This document shows positions 13,117-25,200 of a stretch of 64,000 nucleotides of DNA, one piece after another. The translations under genes were made by a program, and so were the position numbers. Origin of the DNA: Welwitschia mirabilis (lineage: Eukaryota > Gnetophyta > Gnetopsida > Welwitschiales); NCBI GenBank assembly GCA_051453625.1, contig JBOZIK010000001.1, forward strand, positions 206,904,426-206,968,425. The letters are read 5' to 3'. Every line of letters begins with the position of its first letter. Positions within the stretch are counted from its first letter, which is position 1. The notes under the pieces were generated by a model that did no database searches, was not told where the DNA came from, and saw nothing but the letters and a program-made list of their open reading frames with translations.

Positions 13117-14253
13117 TATTAAGTTATATTGTTAAGTTGATGTTAGACTAACAAATATAGTTAATGTAGTATGTTGTAAAATTTTAAGAAGCTAAAGTTC
13201 TTATAGGTTAAAAGTAATACAATATTTTTTTGCTAGCTTTGTGAGAACCAGAACTCTGATTAAGTTTTTAAGGGATTGACTAGATATTAAAGGAGTCAAT
13301 AAGACCTATGCTAAAAATAGTATAATCAATTTTTTAAATGGGTTGATCGAATCCCATAGGGATTAACTGGACCTGTGTTGAAAATGTTTTTCTTATCAAA
13401 TTGATAAGGGGTTAACTAAATTAAAATGGAGTTAACCAAACCTAGACCTAAACTAGTCAATTAAATTATAGATGAAATCAACTAAACTATGAGACATAAG
13501 GAAATTAGGTTGACTTGAAGAAAATGGGTTCGACTGACTTTAGTAATGACAATCAATGGAATTGACTGGATGCTTTAAGTGATTGATTTATCATATTAGA
13601 AATAGAACTTTTTAATTTATTTTCTTAATTATTATTTTCCTATTTTTAACTATTGGAGTATCATATTCATTATAAATCCTAAAATTCTATCTTCTATATA
13701 AGCCAAAAAAATCAAAATATTTATTTGATTGATTGACCCAAAAAAAAAAAGGAAACTTTTGCATTATTAATATTCATTAGTTAATATACTATATTATATA
13801 AACTTGTATTTGTGAACTTCCTTTCAGACAGTGTACTCTCACCATCATACTTTAGATCTAGTGGAATTAGCGTTCTCAGGCATACTGTTCTTATTAAATT
13901 TTTTTCTCTGAAAAGTTTAAGACTTAGCTTAAAAACTCCATTTGTAAAGATTACAAGTTGATCTAGAAACCTAAAAATAAAGCAACAAGAATTCAAATTA
14001 GCTTAGGGTTAAAGCTGATAGCTAAAAGTGGAGTAGGGGATTTTCTTGAACCACTATAAGTTGTTGTATTTGGTGCTTTTCTTTGGTATTTTATATCTTA
14101 GTTATTTTCATGCTCCTTCATTCATTTGATATCATTTAATAATAGTTATAGTTTCAATTCAAATGTAAAAATATTTCTTGTGTAATTTTTCATTTGTAAA
14201 TCTTATTATGTAAAATCTATTTACTTCCATATTTTAGGATTCAAAATTATTCA
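13117..14253 (+). repeat. C1 5' LTR (1137 bp)
   Basis: Aligns along its length with 20690-21800 but is strongly diverged. The part at about 13250-13600 is dense in short motifs with TTGAC or GTCAA cores, such as GGTTGACTTG and GATTGACTAG. A TATA-like TATATAAG lies at 13695-13702. The end is set by the primer site that follows. Confidence 0.88.
13695..13702 (+). promoter_or_regulatory. TATA box of C1 5' LTR
   Basis: TATATAAG, about 100 bp downstream of the TTGAC-motif cluster and 550 bp before the LTR end, the expected place for the U3/R border. The same position in the 3' LTR reads TACATAAG (21241-21248). Confidence 0.55.
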
Positions 14254-14255
14254 TT

Positions 14256-14267
14256 TGGTATCAGAGA
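14256..14267 (+). other. C1 primer-binding site, tRNA-iMet type
   Basis: TGGTATCAGAGA three bases after the LTR end. The standard Copia primer site begins TGGTATCAGAGC. Confidence 0.85.
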
Positions 14268-14319
14268 AAAATTGAGTCATTTATAGATCCTAATAGATCT
14301 TAACTTCTTATCCCTAGTT

Positions 14320-15660
14320 GTGAGTAGTCCTACTAATGGCCTTTCTATCAGAAGACCACTTATGTTTGATGGAATCAGTTATTCTTACTGGAAGGCTCAA
14401 ATGAGAATTTTTCTTAGGTCTCTTGATGTATACATAGAAGATATTATCTATAATGAATATGATGCACTTATAATAGACAAAACTAATGGTAATGATATCA
14501 CCATGATTATTGAAAAACCTAGAGACCAATGGATCCCCATTAATAAGGCCAAAGCAACTATAGATTTCCATGCTCTTAATGTTATTTTTAGTGTAATATG
14601 TATATAAGAATTTAAGAGACTATTAATTTCAAACATGTTAAGGAATTTTAGTACATTCTTGAAATAGATCATAAAGGAAAATCCACTATAAAGTAGGTAA
14701 AGTTATAGATGCTCATCTCAAAGTTTAAAGATATTTATATGGAAGAGGAAGAAACTCTATAGAAGTTACTTCACTATATTGATAGATATAGTAAACTCAA
14801 TGAAAAGCTTAAAAGAAAAGATGGAGGAAGTAAAAGTGGTAATAAAAGTTCTAATATCTCTTCTAAAGCATTTTGAACTAAAGGTCACTACCATCAAATA
14901 AAGTAAAAAATCAATTGAATGTCTTAGATGAACTACAAGGTAATCTTCAAACTTATGAGTTAAAGTTCTATAAAGATAAGAAGAAAAATATTATGTTAAA
15001 AAGTGTGTAAGAAGATTCTAGATTTAAAAGATCAAAAAAAGATCTTAGTGAGATGAGATTGTACTATTAGCAAGAAGGTTTAAAAACTTCTTGCACAAAA
15101 GAAGAAGATATGGCGAATCAAGCAACAAGCCAAAAAGGAATCATCTAGATCAAGAAGTATTCAAGAGAAAAAAAAGATATTCAATGCTATACTTATAAAG
15201 GATATGAACATGTTGCAAATAAATGTCCTAATAACAAACAAGACTAGATAAAATCCAATAAATCATCCTTCATTAATGTATATGAGGAAGAAGATAGCAG
15301 CTCTAGTTAAGAATTAGATGGAGATAAGAGATTTTCCTTCATTATAATAGTACCTCCCTTGAAAGACAAATCATATTTAGCTAAACCAAATGACTTAAAA
15401 ATTATAGAAGAATAGAAAGAGCTAGAGGACACTTGTTAAGGGCTATACATAGAATGTAAAAAGCTAGTAAGTTGGATCAATAAACTAAATAAGATAGTAA
15501 AGGCTCTAAATAGGGAAAATGAAGTCTTGGAGGCTAAATATAAAATGATTCAAACTAATAACATCGAGCTAATTCAAAACATAAAAAGCTTATCTTATTT
15601 TGTAAATAATTTTTTTAATAATTCTAATAAATTTGAATACATTCTTGAAATAGAAAATTA
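14320..15660 (+). pseudogene. C1 gag, degenerate
   Basis: Gag packages the element RNA. The first 95 codons (14320-14607) are open and read RRPLMFDGISYSYWKAQMRI, the highly conserved start of Copia gag in the SIRE group. The expected start codon reads GTG; the C2 counterpart at 54974 has ATG, so this looks like a mutated start. Downstream are several stops. The zinc knuckle at 15185-15226 reads CYTYKGYEHVANKC: the second Cys is Tyr, one G-to-A step from Cys. C2 has Tyr at the same place. Confidence 0.8.
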
Positions 15661-15959
15661 GTTTTTAACAAGAGATGTATTGGGTTCACCTCCTTGAAAT
15701 CAACCATTCATTTGGATAAGGTAATATGGTAAAATCATAATTTTCCTTCAAATATTACCTATTATTATTTTTGAAAAATCAAGTCATCAAAAATTATTTT
15801 GTAAATTTAGAAAGATAATATTATTTTCTAATCCTATTAGTACCTTTTAATTTAAATTTATTCCTAAAGATTATGTACCACAATAGTCCAAAAGAATTAA
15901 GTGGATAAGGGATGACAATTTGAAAAGTTATTAATCCAAATAGCATTTAATAAATCAAA

Positions 15960-16500
15960 TGGAACCTATTGGTATTTTAATAGTGGTTGTTCATGACACA
16001 GGATAAGTAACAAATTAAGATTTCAACACTTGGATGATTTTTATGGAGGAGAAATAAACTTTGATGATAATGAAAAAGCTAAAATTGAAGGCATTAGAAG
16101 CATTGATGGAGGTCACATGTCTAAAATTAATTAAGTTCTATATGTGAATGGCCTTAAACATAATTTGCCTAATATTAGTCAGATTTATGATAAAGGTCAT
16201 AAAGTTATTTTTGATAATTAAAAATATAAAGTTAGACATGGTAAAACAAATGAAGTTCTTCTCAAAGAAAACAGAATAAACAATGTTTATAGTATTGATG
16301 AACCTTCTTTTATTTGTAATTTTTATCATATAAATCAAGAAGAGTGATGGAACCAACGGTTAGGACATGTAAACTATGATCATCTTAAAATCGTCATTAA
16401 AAAGAAAATTATGAAAGAAATTCCTAATATTAATATTAATAAACATGTCTCTATGATACATGCCAAAAAGAAAAACACATTAGAACCTCCCATAAGAGTA
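15960..16500 (+). pseudogene. C1 protease end and pre-integrase domain
   Basis: The aspartic protease box reads WYFNSGCS at 15970-15993, where D-S-G is expected: the catalytic Asp is Asn by one G-to-A change. Then follow LYVNGLKHNLPNISQIYDKG, typical of Copia polyproteins, and at 16348 a stretch reading WNQRLGHVNYDHLKIV, the pre-integrase (GAG_pre-integrs) signature with its H-x3-H zinc-binding part. Several stops interrupt it. Confidence 0.8.
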
Positions 16501-16509
16501 CAAACTTAG

Positions 16510-17170
16510 TTTCTATAACAATGCCCTTTAAACTTATTCATATGAACTTACTGAGTTCTACTCAAACCAAAATTCTAAGAGGAAAATAATACTTTTTGAT
16601 AATGATAAATGATTTTTCTAAATTCACTTCGTTCATCTTCCTAGGAAACAAGGATACCACTTTTAAAAGTTATGTTAAAATCTATAATAAAATTCAAAAT
16701 GAGAAGGAATGAACTATTAAATGAATTAAAAGTCATCATAAAGGGAATTTGAAAATAATCTTTTTGAGAAATATTGTATATAAAATGGTATAGGACATCA
16801 GTTTTCAACATCAAAGACCCTACAATAAAATGGAATTGGATAAAGGAAAAATCAGGTCCTTCAAAAGATGGTAAGAAAAATACTAAACAATAAGAATATG
16901 TCTAAAACATTTTGGACTAAAATAATGAGTAACACATGCTACATTATTCATAGAGTTTATCTAAGACCTAGTATGGATAAAAACCCTTATAAGATTTGGA
17001 AGGAAAGAAAGCCAAATGTATCCTATTTTAAGGTTTTCAAAAGCATATGCTTTGTCTTAAAGATAAAGAACATTTGAGTAAATTTGAGTCTAAGGCTAAT
17101 GAAGTAATTTTTCTTGGGTATTCAACTAGAAGTAGAGCTTATTGGTTTTTAACAAATGAAGTCTAATAGT
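16510..17170 (+). pseudogene. C1 integrase, degenerate
   Basis: Integrase would insert the DNA copy into the genome. Traces of the core begin with PFKLIHMNLLSSTQT near 16527, where HMDL.GP is expected. The open frame 16868-17077 reads MSKTFWTKIMSNTCYIIHRV and then KNPYKIWKERKPNVSYFKVF, the well-known Copia C-terminal block (FW-E-.-TA-Y-.NR, TPYE.W..RKP). The catalytic D-D-E set cannot be confirmed because of frameshifts. Confidence 0.85.
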
Positions 17171-17479
17171 AAAAGAATCCATAAATGTACAAATAGATAA
17201 CTTTAGTACCATATCTCTACCTTCAAGTGGTGAAGAAGGTCTTACCCCAAGTATACAAACTATTAAGGAAGTAACACATGGAAAGGAAAAGGAAAAAACT
17301 CAAGAAGTTACTTTTAAGAAATACAAAGAACTTAAAGATCATCCTCTTGATTTAGTTATTGGAGATGTAAGCTAAAAAATACAAACTCTCTTAAAATTTT
17401 TTGTGCTTACATTTTTTATGTCTCTCAAATTAAACCTAAGAATATAAAAAGATTGAAACTCATAAAGAATGAATGATAG

Positions 17480-18420
17480 AAATGCAAGAAGAATTACAAC
17501 AATTTAGAAGAAATGATGTTTGAAAATTAGTAGAGATACTAAAGGATTGGAATGTAATTAGAACAAAATAGATCTTTAAAGTAAGTATGATGAACACAAT
17601 AATGTGATTAAGAACAAAGCTATATTAGTGGATTAAGGTTATAATCAGATTAAAGGAATTAACATAGAAGATGAATTTTATTCTGTGGTATGATTGAATA
17701 GCATCAAAATGTTTCTTTTCTATGTAGCCTTTAAAAATTTCAAAGTTTTCCAAATGGATGTGAAAAGTTCCTTCTTGAATGAAACTCTCAATGAAGAACT
17801 GTATATGAAGCAACCCATAGGATTCACAAATTTGGATAAATAAAACCATGTTTATGGACTTAAAAAGGCTTTGTATGATTTAAAATATGTGCCTAAAACA
17901 TGGTATGAAAAATTGATAACATTTCTCAAAAAAAAATGGTTATACCCATAGAGCAGTGGACAAAATTCTCTTTATCAATAAGCTTAAATAAGATATTGTT
18001 ATTCAAATCTAGATTGATGATATAATTTTTGAAGCCTCAAGGGAGGATCTCTCAAAAGAGTTTGCTAACATTATGGCAATACACTTTGAAATGAGTATGC
18101 TTAGTAAAGTGTTTCCTAGTCTATAAATTAAAAAAACAAAACATGGTATTATCATCTCCTAATAAAAATACTAAAGGGAGTTAATTATGCGATATGGACT
18201 TGAAAATGTAAACTTAACCAACAATCTTATGTTAATTTATGTAAGGTCAGCCTTGATGATTATGAAAAATCAATGGATTAAAAACTCTATATAAGCATGA
18301 GAGGGAGCTTATTGTATTTAAGTACAAGTAGAACTAACATAATATTTATTATTACTATGCATGCTAGATATCATATTAAATGATAGTAATCTCACCTCTA
18401 GACTATTAAAAAAATCATAA
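17480..18420 (+). pseudogene. C1 reverse transcriptase, degenerate
   Basis: RT copies element RNA into DNA. Visible landmarks are WNVIRTK near 17549, KMNFILWYD, a block near 17865 reading LYDLKYVPKTWYEKL in place of LYGLKQAPRAWYE, and the catalytic box reading stop-IDDIIF with the two Asp codons at 18016-18021. Multiple stops and frameshifts make it inactive. Confidence 0.85.
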
Positions 18421-18479
18421 GGTATATAAAATATATAAGTGGCTATGGGCTATGGTATCTAGTAGGAATGTCTTTTGAA

Positions 18480-18930
18480 CTTGTAGGTTTTAGTGATGTA
18501 AACTAGGTTGGATGCAAATATGATAAAAAAGGTACTAGTATAAATTTCTTCCTTCTAGTATCTTGCTTGGTAGGATGGACAAGTAAGAAGTAAAATTCTT
18601 TTTCTCTCTACATAGCAAAAGTAGAATACATAACCATAGAAAGTTTTTGTACCCATATTTTATAGATGAAAGAAATTCTTAAAGACTTCTGAGTTAACTA
18701 TGGTCAGGTACCAATCTTTTATAATAAGACAAGATAATTAACATCTTAAAAAATGTTGTTTGGCATTCTTACACTAAACATATTAAAATTAGACATCATT
18801 TTATTAAATATCAAGTAGAAAAAGGTAATATTTTTATGAATTTTATAAACACTGATCAATAGCTAGCTGATATCTTTATAAAACCTCTAAAATTTGATAA
18901 ATTTTTAAATATTCATTACAAATTAGGGAT
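18480..18930 (+). pseudogene. C1 RNase H, degenerate
   Basis: RNase H would remove the RNA template. Around 18486 the frame reads GFSDVN, a stop, then VGCKYDKKGTS, followed by CLVGWTSKK and KVEYITIES, the ordered blocks of Copia RNase H (SDADWAGC, WTSKKQ, EAEY). The C-terminal part is decayed. It marks the end of pol. Confidence 0.85.
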
Positions 18931-18959
18931 TATTTCTCCATCCTTTAATCAAAAGCAGG

Positions 18960-19330
18960 GTAGTCAACTAGATTTGTAATCTGATTGATTAAAGCTAGAG
19001 AAGTCGAATTGACCAAAATTTAGCTGAGTTACTCAGACTCTTTCTAGGAAAATCTAAAGTAAGTCAGGTTGACCAGATTAAAGTCTCAACTGACTGGACC
19101 TAAAACATTTTTTACTTACATCTTGATGAGTTGATGGATCATAATATGATTGACTAAACGTGTAGGGTTAGATGTAAAAGAAAGGTAATGAACCTAATTT
19201 TTTTCTTTAGATTCAACTTATTTTTCCCATCCTATAAATATTTTTTAGAATCCTACCTACCTCATTTCCATCTATCTTCCTATCTTCTTTAGTTTTATTA
19301 GTTTCTTTCTTTCTTTTTGGACTTCAACAA
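18960..19330 (+). promoter_or_regulatory. Candidate internal promoter before the C1 third frame
   Basis: Non-coding stretch between RNase H and the third frame. It has a cluster of TTGAC or GTCAA motifs (AGTCAACTAG, AATTGACCAA, GGTTGACCAG, CAACTGACTGG), then TATAAATA at 19233-19240, then a pyrimidine-rich run up to about 19320. The same three-part layout occurs at 57100-57410 and 59500-59830 in C2, and the motif-TATA order matches the LTR U3. Promoter activity is inference. Confidence 0.5.
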
Positions 19331-19339
19331 GTGTTATGT

Positions 19340-20335
19340 ATCTCCATTATAGAAGGATTCTTAAGAAGATTTAGACAAAAATAGGCAAAAAGCAAAGATC
19401 TAAGCTATTTCTACTCAGAAATATTAGATGAAGCCTTAAATAGGTTTTCTGAGAAGTTTGAAAATAAACCTATTTATCAAAAGAGGTCAATATCTTCAGG
19501 AGAACTCAAATAACTTAAGAAAGTGATAAGGTTGCTTAACAATCTATATTGCTCTTATTTTCTTAATGTTTCTAAGTCTACTTACCCTTTTCTTACTTAT
19601 ATATTTTATTGTAATGATTCTTATGATGTGGATTCTTCTAACCTTCTCTTACAAATATCCTTATAAGAAATGATGAAGAGTTTTGACCTTTGAGTAACTA
19701 CATGAAGGACAAGGTAAAAGTTACTAGGGAGGTATGTGGCAAATCCATTTAGTGGAAAACCACCTTTTCCACTTCCCATATCATTCCCAAATTTTATTTT
19801 ATTCATTTATTTTTTATCTATAACTTCTTATTGGTTATTGTGATAAGACCTCAAACTATTATGCTTATCTTTTGAATTTGGTGAGAACATGTCACTCTAT
19901 TAATGCTTTTACCATCATTCTTAAGAATATGGTCTCTCAATTAGAATTTCATAAGATGTAAGCTTTTTTTTATTTAATCCTAATTACAAACATCTGTTAC
20001 CAATTTAGGGTCCAAATGCATCCAAGCTTGAAACCTTAACTCTCGTGTCTTCCATTGGATATGTCACCCTATTATAAATGCACATTTTCTCTAGGACTAA
20101 AAAATCTTTTAAATATTATTTTCTGAAGTAGGCCTCTCTTGCAGAGATTCTTTTGTACATGAAGAGGGTTGATTCATGCACATGTTACATGAAGAAGGTA
20201 CTCATTATAGTCAGCTATGAAATTGTAAACACTTTTGAGGAAGCTAGCAGTTTTTATCATAAGGTATCAATAGAAGAAAAAGATGATGAGCCAATTTCTA
20301 AATAAGAGTCTAAGGAAGAAGAGGAGTTGAATTAA
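19340..20335 (+). pseudogene. C1 third reading frame, plant transposon protein-like
   Basis: Downstream of pol in the place of the env-like frame of SIRE elements. It aligns in order with the two C2 copies: EILDEALNRFSEKFENKPIY here, then an LKKVIRLLNN block, a middle block, and an acidic tail ending KEEEELN before the stop at 20333-20335. It is broken by stops. The better preserved C2 copy at 57502 resembles, from memory, Pfam 'putative plant transposon protein' (Transposase_32). I see no convincing signal peptide or membrane segment, so calling it an envelope is not justified. Function unknown. Confidence 0.6.
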
Positions 20336-20678
20336 GTCTATTATTGTTATCTTTATTTTCTCTTCTTTATTATTACTGGAAAAAGGATGAGAAAATATTG
20401 TATTTTTTAAATCAAAAGATGTTTTTTCTGAAGTTTTTAAGCATGGTTACTATAACTCATTATTTGTTGGTATCAATTATACTATTTGCTTTTGTTAGAA
20501 GTAATTAATGGTATATTCCTTGTAAAATATATCTTTAAAATATTTCAAATGTTTATCTTTATAAAAAAATTATGAATCCTTATGATTAATAATACTTCAC
20601 ATTTCTTAGTGGGCATATTATGAGGGGGAGTTTTTTCAACATAAGCTTGATTTTTTAATATAATTTATCATTAATGTC

Positions 20679-20688
20679 AAAGAGGAGA
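20679..20688 (+). other. C1 polypurine tract
   Basis: AAAGAGGAGA immediately before the 3' LTR, within the context AATGTCAAAGAGGAGAT. It would prime plus-strand synthesis. C2 has AAAGGGGAAGA in the same context. Confidence 0.85.
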
Positions 20689-20689
20689 T

Positions 20690-21800
20690 TATTAAGTTAT
20701 ATTGCCAAGTTGATGTAAAACTAATAAATCTAGTTAGTGTAGTATGATGTAAACACTCCAAGAAACTAAAGATCTTTTAGATCAGAAGTAGTACAATATT
20801 TTTTTACTAGCTTTGCAAGAACCTGAAGTCTGATCAAGTTTTTAAAGGATCAACTAAATCTAAAGGAATCCACTGGGCTTATGTCAAAAGTAGTCTAATT
20901 CATTTATCAAATAGATCAATTAGATCCTATAAGAATTTACCAAACCTAAGCCAAAAATATTTTTCTCATCAAATTAATAAGAAATCAAGTAGATTAACAT
21001 AGAGTTAACTAGACCTATACATAAAATAATTGACTAGATTCTAGATGGAGTCAACTAGACTATAAGATATATGAGTTAATTAATTTTAGTAATGATAATC
21101 AATGAAGTCAACCAGATCCTTTGAGAATTTAACCAATTACAATGGAAATGGAACTTTTTAGTTTATTTTCCTAGCATTTATCTCCTTATTTTTAACTATT
21201 GAAGTGTTAGATTTATTTGTGAATCCTAAAAATGTATTTCTACATAAGCTAAATAAATTATAATACTTAGTTAATTGATTAATCAAAAAGAAAAGGACAC
21301 TTTTGTATTATTAATATTCATTGATCAATAGACTATACTATATGAACTTGTATTTGTGAACTTTTTTTTAAATAGTGTACTCTCACTTCATCGTACTTTA
21401 GATCCAGTGGGGCTAATTCTTTTAGGCATACTATCCTTATAAAAAGTTTTATTCTATAAAGGTTGAAACTCAGCCTAAAAAAGTTCATTTGTAAAGGTTG
21501 TAAGTTGACCTAGAAATCTGAAAAAAAAAAAGCAACAATGATTTGAATTAGCTTAGAATTAAAGCTGATAGTTGAGAGTGGAGTAGGAGATTTTTTCAAA
21601 CCACTATAAATCATTTTGTCTAGTGCTCTTATTTGGTATTTTGTATCTTAATTATTTTGATGCTTCTTCATTTATGTGATCTCATCTGATAATAGTTATA
21701 TGCTTAATTCAAATGCATAAATATTTATGGTGTTACTTTTTAGGGATAAATTTTATTTTGTAAAACCTATTTACCCCCTCTCTAGAATTTAGATCCTTCA
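20690..21800 (+). repeat. C1 3' LTR (1111 bp)
   Basis: Partner of 13117-14253. The end is placed at GATCCTTCA because the next five bases, AATCT, repeat the left flank of the element. Confidence 0.88.
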
Positions 21801-21805
21801 AATCT

Positions 21806-21918
21806 ATGTTATTAACTAAAATAGATCTATCAAATTAGTTAAATATTAATAAGTTATACCATGGGACTACACTTAGAAAAGATTAAAAAAACCTTCGTGA
21901 AAATCCTAATTAGATGTG
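21806..21918. other. Short spacer between C1 and G2
   Basis: 113 bp of older DNA in which no feature is recognised. It should be the continuation of C0 or of whatever surrounded it. Confidence 0.5.
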
Positions 21919-22381
21919 TGTTACAGTGCAAATGTAATCATTCCATCCTTAATAAAATCCTATCAATCATAAATATTTGCACAAATAAACATACTAGTAT
22001 AAATGAGAATTAACTCAATTGTCATAATCTATTAAAGGCACTAGGCAAAAAGATAGAGAATTAATTTTAAACAATTAAGAAAAACACTAGGCAAGAAAAT
22101 ATCTATTCAACTACAAAATTTTCCTATCATAAAGATCAGCCCTTATAACATAAATTAATTAGTAAATGCTCTTACTAGATCCTAACTAATGTAGGTGATA
22201 AGGTACATTGAACAAAAGATAATGAGATGAAACTATTATGCTATGAAATGAAAAATGAAATGCAATGTAAAATCTATACTAATAATTTCAACCTTAATAA
22301 AGGTTACCCTTTATGATCTATATTACCTATGAAGATATCACGGAAGCATAACCAACATAAATCATAAGGGAGATGCACATA
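21919..22381 (-). repeat. G2 3' LTR, left piece
   Basis: Starts TGTTACAGTGCAAATG and matches 52167-52705 up to the words CATAAGGGAG, GTGCACATA. It is cut by G3 at 22381 and resumes at 45300; ACATA (22377-22381) is the target duplication of G3. Confidence 0.85.
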
Positions 22382-23427
22382 TGTTGGGGTGCATATTTAT
22401 GTAACATTATATCCTTAGTTTACTTGAATTCTATTAATCATAAATATAATGCACAAACATAACACACTAATATAGACAAGAGTGAATCAAATGTCATAAT
22501 TTATTAAAGGACAACTTATGAATAAGGACTTTGTACTCTAACTTCAGAAATAACTTACAATGCATGAAAGTAAAATGCAACGTGCTTGTGTAAATCTAAT
22601 TTAGAACAAGGAAATAACAATGCATATAATCTAAACTAATCGTATACAACCTTAACAAAGGTTACTCTTATAAACTATATCACTAAGAAAACTGTCAACA
22701 GACTAGTATTAATATAAGCTATGAGGATGAGGAAAAAACATGCATTGAAATCATAAAAGAAGTGTTTTTATATTAGAATCACATCCATGTTACAATTTAG
22801 TCATACATCAATAGAGGAAGTGCCACCCAACACTAAGGAAAACGTTTCTCTATAACTATAAGAATGGATCTCTGACCCTTTGATCTCTTGTTATGAGAAT
22901 TTCTGGGATAAAGATAAGTAGGAGTCAAATATGAGATTATTATTTATTAACACATAAGAAAATAATAAGATAGATAAATAGACATGAGTAAAACCATAAT
23001 GGCCATGCTAAGAAAAATAGACAAACAGTTGACATAAATTAGATGAGTGTTACTGCAGACATTACAATAGTGTCATTGAGCTAATCATCCAAATGATAAA
23101 AGAGGTGATGTCACCTAATAAATAATCAACATCAACTATCAGATTGATTGCAGTCAACATCCTTATTAGCATGAATTTCTCTATTATCCATACAGTCATC
23201 TAGATGGTAAGATGGACAATGGCCTTTTATAAATTTTTCATCAATGCATCAGTCTCAATGTTTAATAAGAAGTTATCTTAGAAATGTAAATTATTAAAAA
23301 TTGCTCAATTTTTTATCTTTTTCATCTGAGCTCTTCATTATCATAAAGATAAAGCATTTACCTATTTATTAACCTGCAAAACTACCCAAAATATCTTATT
23401 AAATATGTGTAAGTTGGTAATACAACA
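22382..23427 (-). repeat. G3 3' LTR (1046 bp)
   Basis: Aligns end to end with 44191-45294. It contains the palindromic GTCATCTAGATGG at 23195-23207. Just inside, the strand reads CCTTCACTTAGCC; its complement GGCTAAGTGAAGG is the likely polypurine region, and G2 has a very similar string at its own LTR junction (46018-46030). Confidence 0.88.
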
Positions 23428-24080
23428 TAAACCTTCACTTAGCCTTATTAGTCCTTGATAAAACCAGGTGGTAAACCATATATGCGAGCCAACTTAGTAA
23501 ATAATAGAACAACTAGAAAACTTAAGGAAATCATCTCAGAAATATTTTTAAAAATTACAAGTACAAATTGGATCATAAGAAATAAGAAAAAAACTAAACT
23601 TTGTACTCCCTTGAAACTCAGTCAGTCAGTCATCTGGGTCATTGTCCAGATGATGGAGGCAAAAATAAGCTCAAAAAAGGTATTTGAAATTAGGAACGTG
23701 TAACAAAATTTTTATTTTTATAGATAATTAGCAAATGTAATAATACATCCCTCCACTAAATTAAATAGTAATAAAATAGAAATATTGTTTAAGTAAGATT
23801 AACCATCATCATAACATGTAAAATATTAAAGATAGTTATGATAAATTAGGTAAAAAAAGTACATTATGTTGTAAAAATAATGTATTTATATAAAATCAAA
23901 AGATTTTTTAGTACAAATTTCATAGATACAAAATAATAATACAAAATCACTCCCCGTCAATGCATGATAAATTTTAGTTTGGCAGCTAGCTCAAGAGTAA
24001 GAGGGGAAAAGAGGAATGTTCAGGATTTAGGGGGAAAACAAAGGTTAAAGATGTGGAAATATATCTAACCATCTCATCAC
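23428..24080 (-). other. G3 region between third frame and 3' LTR
   Basis: No coding signal. It contains an inverted repeat at 23624-23655 (GTCATCTGGGTCATTGTCC followed by AGATGATGG). The plus-strand frame 23455-23703 is not protein-like. Confidence 0.5.
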
Positions 24081-25200
24081 CCTGGACATATACAACCTCA
24101 GGTTATCCACTGTCACACTCTATTGGATAGAAATGACACACTGGTAAATGTTAACAATCTGGTGCTTAGTGTATTGCATTCTCCTCTCAACAGACAGAAC
24201 CCTCTACTTTAAAGTTTGGATCCTCTAATCAAGTGACTGGATACCTCTATTAATGAAATCTCTGATATTTTTGGTGGTTTCAGCCAGGAGGGCCTAAATC
24301 TGCTTATGTGCAGCTCCAACCACAAGTCTTTATACCTAAGTCTCTCTGTCTCTTTTGGAACTTGTACATTCATGTCCTATAGATAGTAAGATGAGATCTA
24401 AATATGTGATAAAAAATGCTTTCTCATGGGCTCTGGTGTTCTAAACCATCTAAAAAGTATTAAGAGGAAGCATGGTTAATCAAGTATCTGAAGTTGTTAT
24501 GCCTCACCCATAGATCTAAGTCTACTCTAGATAAAAGTAAGAAGATCCATCTACTTCCCCTTTCTAAACACTGCTAATATCTACAAGTGTGCTACTATAA
24601 CATGATTGTCATAAAAAGATGATCTAATGTTATGGATCAACCTTCTGTGTAAAAGCCTATATGTATAGGTCAACTAAGTAACAAGTACTCCCCATTAATC
24701 AGTGGTAAGATTAGCTGGTATATCCAAAATGGTGCCATATGCTTAGTGCTTCCTAACCCCACTAGCCAAGTATACATGCACTCTCCCAAACCTACTAAGA
24801 TCTATAATCACTATAATATGAGATGGGATAATTGCTATCTTATGGTCTCATATATATTTGATAATCATGTCCTGTAACTGACCACCAGTATCAGATCGCC
24901 TCTCAATATGCATGGTGTTATAGAATTCCGTCATCTCTAAAATATAATACAATTCATATGCATCTATAATCCATCTAAGCCATAAATCTATAAGTCTTTG
25001 ATTACCTCTAGCTCAATATGGCTTATAAAGTCTCCAAAGTATCACTCAACATGAATACTAGCTGTCTGTATAACCATAGACTATGCCAAGGTTGTAGATG
25101 TGCAGGCTCTGCATTCTCTATCTCTGGCTTAACTATTGGACTCACCTTTTATTCTACTACCTCAACTTCAGCCTTAGCCTATTTAGATCTATGCATATGA
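24081..25200 (-). pseudogene. G3 third frame (Athila ORF-like), degenerate
   Basis: The region is less AT-rich than its surroundings and carries broken but protein-like minus-strand frames. Pieces are AYELYYILEMTEFYNTMHIE (about 24965-24906) and LTYTYRLLHRRLIHNIRSSF (about 24675-24616), followed by a hydrophobic AHLQILAVF-like stretch in which the Q codon is a stop. The layout resembles the extra frame of Athila elements (ATHILA ORF-1 / plant transposon protein families) as I remember them. It lies between pol and the 3' LTR as in Athila. Many stops; edges approximate. Confidence 0.5.

Larger units (their letters stand above)
13117..21800 (+). mobile_element. C1: Ty1/Copia element, SIRE/Maximus-like, complete but dead
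   Basis: Two LTRs (13117-14253 and 20690-21800) begin TATTAAG and end in TTCA. They are flanked by a perfect 5-bp TSD, AATCT, at 13112-13116 and 21801-21805. The internal order is primer site for tRNA-iMet, gag, protease, pre-integrase, integrase, reverse transcriptase, RNase H, a third reading frame, then polypurine tract. This domain order defines Ty1/Copia, and the extra frame after RNase H recalls the SIRE group. All frames have many stops. The insertion interrupts the RNase H region of C0. Confidence 0.9.

Noticed and set aside
19340-20335. Third frame as a retroviral-type envelope gene
   Set aside because: No signal peptide, furin-like site or clear transmembrane segment is visible; similarity is rather to plant transposon proteins.
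21914-21918. ATGTG as TSD of G2 with GTATG at 62908
   Set aside because: Two of five bases differ and the exact LTR end beyond C2 is uncertain.
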